Shown piece after piece: positions 56,273 to 64,000 of a DNA stretch of 64,000 nucleotides. The translations under genes were made by a program, and so were the position numbers. The first letter of the stretch is position 1, and each line of letters begins with the position of its first letter. This stretch comes from Eurosta solidaginis (taxonomy: Eukaryota > Arthropoda > Insecta > Diptera > Tephritidae): the NCBI RefSeq assembly GCF_040869045.1, contig NC_090319.1, forward strand, positions 338,624,302 through 338,688,301, read 5' to 3'. The notes below the pieces were generated by a model. The model ran no database searches. It saw nothing but the letters and a program-made list of their open reading frames with translations, and was not told the DNA's origin.

Positions 56273-58897
56273 AACAAGTAAGGAAGGCTAAGTTCGGGTG
56301 TAACCGAACATTACATACTCAGTTGAGAGCTATGGAGACAAAATAAGGGAAAATCACCATGTAGAAAAATTAACCTAGGGTAACCCTGGAATGTGTTTGT
56401 ATGACATTTGCATCAAATGGCAGGTATTAAAGAGTATTTTAAAAGGGAGTGGGCCTTAGTTCTATAGGTGGACGCCTTTTCGAGATATCGCCATAAAGGT
56501 GGACCAGGGGTGACTCTGGAATTTGCTTGTACGAAATGGGTATCAAATGAAAGGTGTTAATGAGTATTTTAAAAGGGAGTGGGCCTTAGTTCTATAGGTG
56601 GACGCATTTTCGGGATATCGCCATAAAGGTGGACCAGGGTTGACTCTAGAATGCGTTTGTACAATAAGGGTATCAAACGAAAGGTGTTAATGAGTGTTTT
56701 AAAAGGGAGTGGGCCCTAGTTCTATGGGTTGACGCCTTTTCGAGATATTTCCATAAAGGTGGACCAGGGATGACTCTAGAATGCGTTTGTACGATATGGG
56801 TATCAAATGAAAGGTGTTAATGAGTATTTTAAAAGGGAGTGGGCCTTAGTTCTATAGGTGGACGCATTTTCGGGATATCGCCATAAAGGTGGACCAGGGT
56901 TGACTCTAGAATGCGTTTGTACAATAAGGGTATCAAACGAAAGGTGTTAATGAGTATTTTAAAAGGGAGTGAGCCTTAGTTCTATGGGTGGACGCCTTTT
57001 CGAGATATCGATATAAAGGTGGACCAGGGGTGATTAGAATTTGTTTGTACGATATGGGTATCAAATGAAAGGTGTTAATGAGTATTTTAAAAGCGAGTGG
57101 GCCTTAGTTCTATAGGTGGACGCCTGTTCAAGATATCGCCATAAAGGTGGACCAGGGGTGACTTCAGAATTTTTTTACGATATGGGTATCAAATGAAAGG
57201 TGTTATCGAGTATTTTAAAAGGGAGTAGGCCTTAATTCTATAGGTGGACGTCTTTTCGGGATATCGTTATAAAGGTGGACCAGGGTTGACTCTAGAATGC
57301 GTTTGTACATTATGGGTATCAAACGAAAGGTGATAATGAGTATTTTAAAAGGGAGTGGGCGTTAGTTCTATAGGTGGACGCATTTTCGATATATCGCCAT
57401 AAAGGTGGACCAGGGGTGACTCTATAATGTGTTTGTACAATATGGGTGTCAAATTAAAGGTATTAATAAGAATTTTAGAAGGGAGTGGTGGTAGTTGTAT
57501 ATGTGAAGGCGTTTTCGAGATATCGACCAAAATGTGGACCAGGGTGACCCAGAACATCATCTGTCGGGTACCGCTAATTTATTTATATATGTAATACCAC
57601 GAACAATATACCTGCCATAATTCCAAGGGCTTTTGATTTCGCCCTGCAGAACTTTTTCATTTCCTTCTACTTAATATGGTAGGTGTCACACCTATTTTAC
57701 AAAGTTTTTTTCTAAAGTTATATTTTGCGTCAATAAACCAATCCAATTACCATGTTTCAACCCTTTTTTCGTATTTGGTATAGAATTATGGCACTTTTTT
57801 CATTTTTCGTAATTTTCGATATCGAAAAAGTGGGCGTGGTCATAGTCAGATTTCGGCCATTTTTTATACCAATAGAAATTGAGTTCAGATAATTATGTGA
57901 ACTGAGTTTAGTAGAGATATAAATATTTTTGCTCAAGTTATCTTCTTAATGGCCGAGCGGAAGGACAGACGGCCGAATGTGTACAAAAACTGGGCGTGGC
58001 TTTAACCGATTTCGCCCTTTTTCACTGAAAACAGTTATCGTCCTAGAATCTAAGCCGCTACCAAATTTCGCAAGGATTGGCAAATTTTTGTTCGACTTAT
58101 GGCATTAAATGTATCCTAGACAAATCAAATGAAAAAGGGCGGAGCCACGCCCATTTTGAAATTTTCTTTTATTTTTGTATTTTGTTGCACCATATCATTA
58201 CTGTAGTTGAATGTTGACATAATTTACTTATATACTGTAAATATATTAAATTTTTTGTAAAAATTTCACTTTAAAAAAAATTTTTTTTTAAAGTGGGCGT
58301 GGTCGTTCTCCGAAGATTTTGCTAATTTTTATTTAGCACATATATATATAGTAATTGTAGTAACGTTTCTGGCAAACTTCTTCATGATATCTTCAACGAC
58401 TGCCAAATTACAGCTTGCAAAACTTTTAAATTACCTTCTTTTAAAAGTGGGCGGTGCCACGCCCATTGTCCAAAATCTTACTAATTTCGTATTCTGCGTC
58501 ATAGGGTCAACCCACCTAACAAGTTTCATCGCTTTATCCCTCTTTGGTAATGAATTATCGCAATTTTTCGATTTTTCGAAATTTTCGATATCGAAAAAGT
58601 GGGCGTGGTTATAGTCCGATATCGTTCATTTTAAATAGCGATATGAGATGAGCGCCCAGGAACTTACATACAAAATTTCGTCAAGATATCTCAAAATTTA
58701 CTCAAGTTATCGTATTAACGGGCAGACGGACGGACGGACGGACGGACGGACATGGCTTAATCAAATTTTTTTTCGATACTGATGATTTTGATATATGGAA
58801 GTCTATATCTATCTCGATTCCTTTATACCTGTACAACCAACCGTTATCCAATCAAAGTTAAAATACTCTGTGAGCTCTGCTCAACTGAGTATAAAAA
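56273..58897 (+). repeat. long dispersed repeat, copy C (most complete)
   Basis: Starts ACAAGTAAGGAAGGCTAAG with the hairpin TTCGGGTGTAACCGAA, then TACTCAGTTGAGAGC; ends GAGCTCTGCTCAACTGAGTA and TAAAAA. CTCAGTTGAG near one end and CTCAACTGAG near the other form a subterminal inverted repeat. It carries several AAGTGGGCGTGG boxes and an (ACGG)n microsatellite at 58722-58751. Non-coding; the superfamily is unknown to me. Confidence 0.78.
56370..57560 (+). repeat. minisatellite, about 130 bp period, about nine copies
   Basis: GGTGGACCAGGG recurs every 128-130 bp (ggacc at 56501, 56631, 56761, 56891, 57021, 57149, 57277, 57407). Units carry TATGGGTATCAAATGAAAGG and TTTTAAAAGGGAGTGGGCC. Confidence 0.93.
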
Positions 58898-59439
58898 GAG
58901 CAGATTGTGTGTGTGTTCGCTGTCAACCATCCGTTCAAACATACGTTCAGCGAGAGCATTCTACCTCACCAAATGTTGAAGAAGATCAAATATTGAAAAA
59001 GGTCGGCTAGCGAAAGCTTGCCTACTCATATATCGTCTTGTTTTCAGCATCACATTTCTGCAACAACAACCGATTGAAGCCGCATAGTTATATGTTTTGA
59101 AACTTCGTCAGTTAAAACTTTAAAATAATTGATAAAGACGAAATTAAAAAATGTCCCCCCACTATACTCAGCCGATTTGGCTAAAATATGTAGCTATATA
59201 GACACCCATAGAATGGTCTTGTTGAGTTTTTTTGGGAACTGGAGCAGAGACCGATCAAATCTAAAAACTCACATATACGATGCGACTGCATGCGTTGATA
59301 GCTCCTTGCCTAGGTTATGAGGTCCTTACGACACTCTTTCTGGAAAGTGGACTAAGGACAGCTATATGCGAAAACAGTTAATTTATTATAAGATTTTTTG
59401 AAACTTGTCTGCATTAATATTTCAAATATTTTTTTGTAG

Positions 59440-59768
59440 GAAACGGATTCGGATAGATAAAAAGGAAAGAAAGGAAAAATGAGGGAAGAAGAAACCGACC
59501 GAGAAAGAGATCGATTTATACAAATATAGAAATAGAGTTAGAAGGAGCTAGAGAGACAGATGGAAACAGAGAGAGTAGAATGAGGAGAAAAAGATGGAGA
59601 GGGAGAAAGATATGCAGCTACAGAAAAAAGGGGAGGGAGGAGCGAATCAAGGGATGAGAAAAACGAAGAGGAAAGAGAGAGGGAGGAAGAGCAAGATATA
59701 AAAACTTTTCGAAATTCATGCCGATAGACCAATGTTAAGGCAGAACAATGTGTTCCAGGTCTGCTAGT
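59440..59768 (+). mobile_element. Helitron 3' end fragment with purine-rich tract
   Basis: A strongly purine-rich strand of about 270 bp (GAGGGAAGAAGAAACC and similar) is followed by GGCAGAACAATGTGTTCC and GGTCTGCTAGT. It is collinear with the end of the Helitron at 52763-54064. From 58898 to 59439 nothing is recognised. Confidence 0.6.
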
Positions 59769-60749
59769 AACAAAAACAAAAACATTTTTTCTAATTTTCC
59801 TTTGGTGAAAAAAGTTAAATTACTAATTTGTGAAATTATATTCCTCTCATAACTGTCAAAAATGTCCAGTCTAAGGTATTTTTATACAGTTTGACATGGA
59901 CGCTATCTATCTATTGATTCGTTATAACTCTGATTCCTAACAGTATGAGCCGTAATCAGATACATAAATTTATCAATCAATCGGATTCACCGACATTTCG
60001 GGACCGTACGCAAAACACCGTAGCATGCCTAGTATGTACACACCAGACTTATATAAATATTGATGTGTCTGACAAAAAGTCAAGTGCAATTTAGCGTTAC
60101 GTATTGTCGTCATATATTTGTAAAAAAAATCTGCTTTGCCTAAAATGTGTTAAATTTCCGTCTTGTATGGTCATTTTTTGCGGTATCTACTTGTTGCGGC
60201 TTATCTTCAATGAAGTGTGCAGAGCTCCCAGCAACGTTACAAGGGGAGCTCAGCAAGAATGCTAATGACCATTGCAATACTCGTTTGAAGTGGTCAAGTG
60301 CATCTCTCGACGATAAGGAGGAAGGAAGTAAATGCAAATATAAACATTTAATTAGGATGGGCCGATTTTTTTCTTGACAATATCGATTTGATATTTTCCC
60401 TCGCAAATTATATTATATGTAAATAAAGCAGAACTCCGATTATCACGGTATTGCGAATATTGTGACATCTAAGGACGCTGTTTGCACAATCTTCGGTTAG
60501 TCACTTATCTATACGCTATCGAAATTTCCGTTTTTTCCATGCTAACTGCAACACTGACTCTAAGTCAAGTGCAAGGGAAGTGTAATCAAAAGTCAGTTGT
60601 TTTGTTGTAATCACATGTTCAAAATAGATCTTCGCGGGTCACTCTATAAAATATTCAATGTTATCGATTTGACTGGGAATTAACCTGCCATTAGCTGACC
60701 ATCATTTATACTAATTGTCCTAAACGGGGCTATGTACAGAAGTCTAGGA

Positions 60750-61009
60750 ACAAGGTGAAAGTTATTCTTTTTCCAAAATCCGGTAAGAGCACTCAAGTAT
60801 CACCTAATGACTTTGGACCAATCAGTCCCTCGTCGTTTCTCCTAACAATGTTGGAGCTTATTGACCTGTGCATAGTGGACAGGACACCTTGGGGATACAG
60901 CATGCCTATTGCAAAAGCAGGTCAACGGAAACATCCCTCCATTCTATTGTAAAGCAAATAGAGGTATCCTTAAAGCACAAATAATTTGCTCTTGGTGATT
61001 TTTTGACAC
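60750..61009 (+). mobile_element. R1/LOA-like RT relic, left half (interrupted by piggyBac)
   Basis: The plus frame reads FPKSGKSTQVSPNDFGPISP and SSFLLTMLELIDLCI, the start of a LINE RT domain (PKxGK, DFRPISL, SFLLKTLE in relatives). It continues after the piggyBac element at 63841. From 59769 to 60749 nothing is recognised. Confidence 0.75.
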
Positions 61010-61450
61010 TTAACCCTCTAGTGCATACTCCCGCCTTTAGACGGGCAATACAAAATCATTTAATTAATATAAAAGTTTTAAAACTTTTAAAACAGAATAT
61101 TTCAAGCTTCATTTATGTGCTAGTAGTTTTGTCATTCAAATGTTGGCTTTGGGCTTATATCAGTTCGAAATTGCGGTTGATCCAATTCGCGTGGTTTTAA
61201 TTGTTTGCGCTGCATTTTGCTTTTTTATAAAAAAATTAAAAATAGTTTGTGGTGCTGGAGAGCGGAATAAAAAATTTAATACGAATTTAAATAGTATTAT
61301 TTATACATAAGAAGCATTATTTTTGAAAATATTTATAGTAGGAAGGTAAGTAAATTGAATTTAAATAACCCCGCCTTGAAGCGGACCCATGCAGATACGT
61401 GTGCTTATTTTCGAAGCCTTTGCTGAAAAAGAGACACGTTACTACTTTAC

Positions 61451-61912
61451 TTACTTACTTAATTGGCGCTTAACCGTCTAAACGGTTATGGCCGTCCAAC
61501 AAGGTGGAGCCGTGTGTAGAAGTCCACGAAAGTGGGGAAAGCTTCTGACCGCCATTCATCTGGGAATGGACAGAGCGATTCTTTTGCATGCGGTTCAAGC
61601 AGCTCACTATTGCCGGTCGCTTGCGGCCAAGTATCCTCTGGGTAGCCGCTAAACATCCATTGAGCGGTGAGCTAATGTGAGAAGGCGACAACCTGGCTAG
61701 GCCACTCTGACATAATTGGTTTAAGGGCTAGCCAGGAGAGATCTCATCGGCAGCGTCTGTACACCTCAAGGTGCGGCTGCAAGCGGGCGTCTGTCTTGGA
61801 GCAAGCGGCTCGCTATATAGATGTGCCAAGTAATATTTTCACCCCCGCTGAGCGGGTTGTGCGCTGGGCTTGGGACCCGCCACGTAGAACCATACTCCAA
61901 TGAAATATAACA
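61451..61912 (-). mobile_element. 462-bp retroposon inside the piggyBac element
   Basis: The 15-bp duplication ACGTTACTACTTTAC at 61436-61450 and 61913-61927 brackets it. On the minus strand the tail is AAGTAAGTAA after GGTTAAGCGCCAATT. A related fragment lies at 40840-41020. Its class, SINE or 5'-truncated LINE, is not settled. Confidence 0.85.
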
Positions 61913-61979
61913 ACGTTACTACTTTACGATTTGTTTAAATTTTCGTTTTATTATTAGAAATGTTCCAATCAAATAATAA

Positions 61980-63555
61980 AAAACTCATCAGATGATGAAA
62001 TACAAAATTTTTTTGAACAATTACCGTCTGACAATGAATTTATGGAAAAAAACACACCTTCAGCTTCACGTCAACGAACTGTTTTTTCGAGGTGAAAAGG
62101 ACACCCCAGATTTTCGAAAAAATTTACGAACACCATATGATTGTTTTCAATACTTTGTTTCAAACGATTTTCTAAAGGTATGTCTTTAAATTAATTTTTA
62201 TTTACGTTCCAGATATTACAGGTATTTGATAAATTTTTTATCCAGACTTTAGCTACTCAAATGAATATTTATGCCACCCAAAACTATATTTCTACAAAGT
62301 TTAAAACTGATTAAGTGGAACTTCAAAAATTTTAGGGGATATTGTTTTTCAAGTCAGTTTTCCGGTATCCGAGATCTCGCTTGTATTGGGGACAGTATTC
62401 TCTGGAACCGGTACGCTTAGCAATGACTTGTAATTGGATTGACCCATCGTATAAAGCGAGAGCTCTTATTCAACATTTCAATAGCCGTTTCGGGTCAATT
62501 CCTATGCTTCAGCATCTTTGTCTGGATGAACAAATATGTTTTTCGAAAAAGCAAAAAAATCCTTTTGAGCAGTATATGCCGCCAAAACCCCATATCGAAG
62601 CTATTTGTTCTCTCCGACTATACGGGGTTTTCTTACAATTTCGAATTATGTTGCGGCGGTGGGGACAATAAAGTTTTTCCTGAGTGTCCTGATCTAGGAG
62701 CTGCTTCGATCGTCGTTGTAAGATTGTCAAAAAACATACCGAACAATATAAATCACATCCTATACTTCGATATTTTCTACACATCAGTAGGACTACTAGT
62801 TTATTTGAAAAGCCGCGGAATTTAGGGATGTGAACAGTGCGGGCAAATCGCGTTCCGAACATTAAACTTTCTACTGATGTTGAGCTCCAAAAGAAAAATT
62901 AAAGTCGTGGCTTTTCCGAACAGTATGTTGGAGCAGTTTTTGACGTGGAAGTAAGCAATGTTCTATGGTACGATACAAGGCCAGTTCGTTTTCTTTCCAG
63001 TTATGTGGGATCAGAACCCTTTATAAGTTGCATCATACCCCTCAACAATAACACTTTGGGATCGAAAAGACAAAGAAAAAATTGATATAAGCTGCCCAGC
63101 AATATTCAAAGAATACAACAAACATGTGGGTGGAGTCGACTTATTGAATGGACTTATCGGACGATACCATATTCGAATGAAGACAAAAAAGTGGACAGCT
63201 CGCGTATTCTATCATTTACTAGATGTGGCTATAGTTAATTCTTATATGTTGTACAAGAGGTTGCATCAAAATCCTAATGAAGAGTAGCATACCCTACCTG
63301 AGTTCAGAACAGAAGTTGCAGAAGTATTATGTTGTATGCGTTCAAGTCCGTCTCCGAAACGTGGTCGCCCCCTGTAGCTTCCCTCAACCAAAGGCGAAAA
63401 AGGCGTACATGCCACGAATAGACATTCACTATGACAATCCGGACATTGGTGCAAGTTTTTAGATAGATCCGGAAAGAAAATGTGCAAGTATCCAGGTTGT
63501 GAATCAGAAGCCCAAGCATTTTGTGTAAAATGTGAAATAAATTTATGTTTCTAAA
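61980..63555 (+). pseudogene. piggyBac transposase, decayed
   Basis: Plus-strand pieces in several frames give the piggyBac order: acidic N-terminus (DDEIQNFFEQLPSDNEF), TPYDCFQYFVSNDF, LATQMNIYATQ, the DDE region with LCLDEQICF then QYMPPKPH, LLVYLKSRGI, YNKHVGGVDLLNGLIGRYHI and KKWTARVFYHLLDVAIVNSY, and a C-terminal Cys-rich finger KCKYPGC-type (CKYPGCESEAQAFCVKC). At least four frameshifts or stops break it, so it should be inactive. Loss of the DDE-flanking residues cannot be judged without alignment. Confidence 0.88.
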
Positions 63556-63840
63556 ACAAAGCAATGTTTTATAGAATTTCACACTGAACACTAAAAACCA
63601 TTTTTTGAAATAAATCTCTGAAAAATGTCTATGATTCGAAATATATTGCTGTTTTCTTTTTTATAACTTTCCAGGCGTTGTTGCATGGGTCCGCCTCAAG
63701 GCGGACTGCACTTTTTTAATTATTTCCCGAAAACGAAAAGTCAAATAAAAAAATTATTAGCAGATTCGAGCTCAGATACATGAAATCAATCTAATTAAAT
63801 TTTTTGAAGCCAAACAAAAATTCATGCATTAGAGGGTTAA

Positions 63841-64000
63841 GGAGCGTTTAACAATGTCCTGCATGGGGCCATTGGTAATGCGCAGGTTGGCTTAGGAGTC
63901 GAGGGGCTCTGGTTTAATTCATTAAAAAACGTCTGTGCAACAGAATTGCCGCAGCCGAGTGGGTAGAGGTCACAATCGAGAGAATGGTATACAGAGGCAC
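63841..64000 (+). mobile_element. R1/LOA-like RT relic, right half
   Basis: Begins GGAGCGTTTAACAATGTCCT, which corresponds to the GAFNNV motif of the LINE RT domain, directly continuing the text cut at 61009. It runs off the window. Confidence 0.7.

Larger units (their letters stand above)
61014..63836 (+). mobile_element. piggyBac-like element, 2.8 kb, TTAA duplication
   Basis: TTAA at 61010-61013 and 63837-63840; ends CCCTCTAGTGCAT and, read inward, CCCTCTAATGCAT. Subterminal inverted repeats CCGCCTTGAAGCGGACCCAT (near 61370) and ATGGGTCCGCCTCAAGGCGG (near 63687) support the limits. It contains a decayed transposase gene and a retroposon insertion. It splits a retrotransposon RT gene, with LINE sequence on both sides. 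Confidence 0.92.

Overview
The window is eukaryotic, AT-rich and dominated by transposable elements. Four things suggest a dipteran, most likely a tephritid fruit fly: introns of 60-90 nt, a recognisable insect-type Smu1, a cluster of insect acid lipases, and repeat families that I recall from tephritid assemblies. The species-level inference is mine and was not checked. Host genes occupy only about 5 kb of exon sequence. They are the 5' two thirds of the splicing factor Smu1 (minus strand, 1.3-2.5 kb, running off the left edge), a possible 57-codon small ORF just upstream of it, and three acid-lipase-type alpha/beta hydrolases. Two lipases lie in tandem on the plus strand (12.5-18.9 kb and 20.95-22.3 kb). 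The third is on the minus strand (27.95-29.15 kb) and its first exon was not found. The lipases share phase-0 introns of about 60 nt at corresponding places. Lipase 1 has a 5.1-kb first intron filled by a jockey relic, a 2.9-kb DNA transposon and a palindromic MITE. || The 3.0-9.4 kb block is a nested set of insertions whose order can be read from target-site duplications. A palindromic element abutting a PIF1-helicase C-terminal fragment (Helentron-like, with 116-bp tandem repeats) was hit by a 2.0-kb hAT-like element (8-bp duplication GTACCTAG). The terminal TA of that hAT was then hit by a 2.5-kb Tc1-like element. This Tc1-like element is the most unusual object here. It has inverted repeats of over 400 bp built from 21-bp tandem repeats, and one open reading frame with a RING-type zinc finger in front of a DDE transposase. 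|| From 9.4 to 37 kb the space between genes holds jockey-like and R1/LOA-like retrotransposon relics, a transposon with TA duplications whose protein I cannot assign to a superfamily (13.9-16.9 kb), a solo LTR, hAT and piggyBac remnants, and two perfect long inverted repeats. From 37 to 52 kb there is a dense cluster of tRNA-derived SINEs, one inserted inside another. From 52 to 59 kb there are two long dispersed repeats carrying related minisatellites of about 129 bp; one of them contains a Helitron. From 60.7 kb to the end a retrotransposon RT gene is split by a decayed piggyBac element (TTAA duplication), which in turn carries a smaller retroposon. || I saw no rRNA, true tRNA, CRISPR or viral gene. 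The lipases probably act independently of Smu1; apart from the lipase duplication there is no sign of functional linkage between the host genes.
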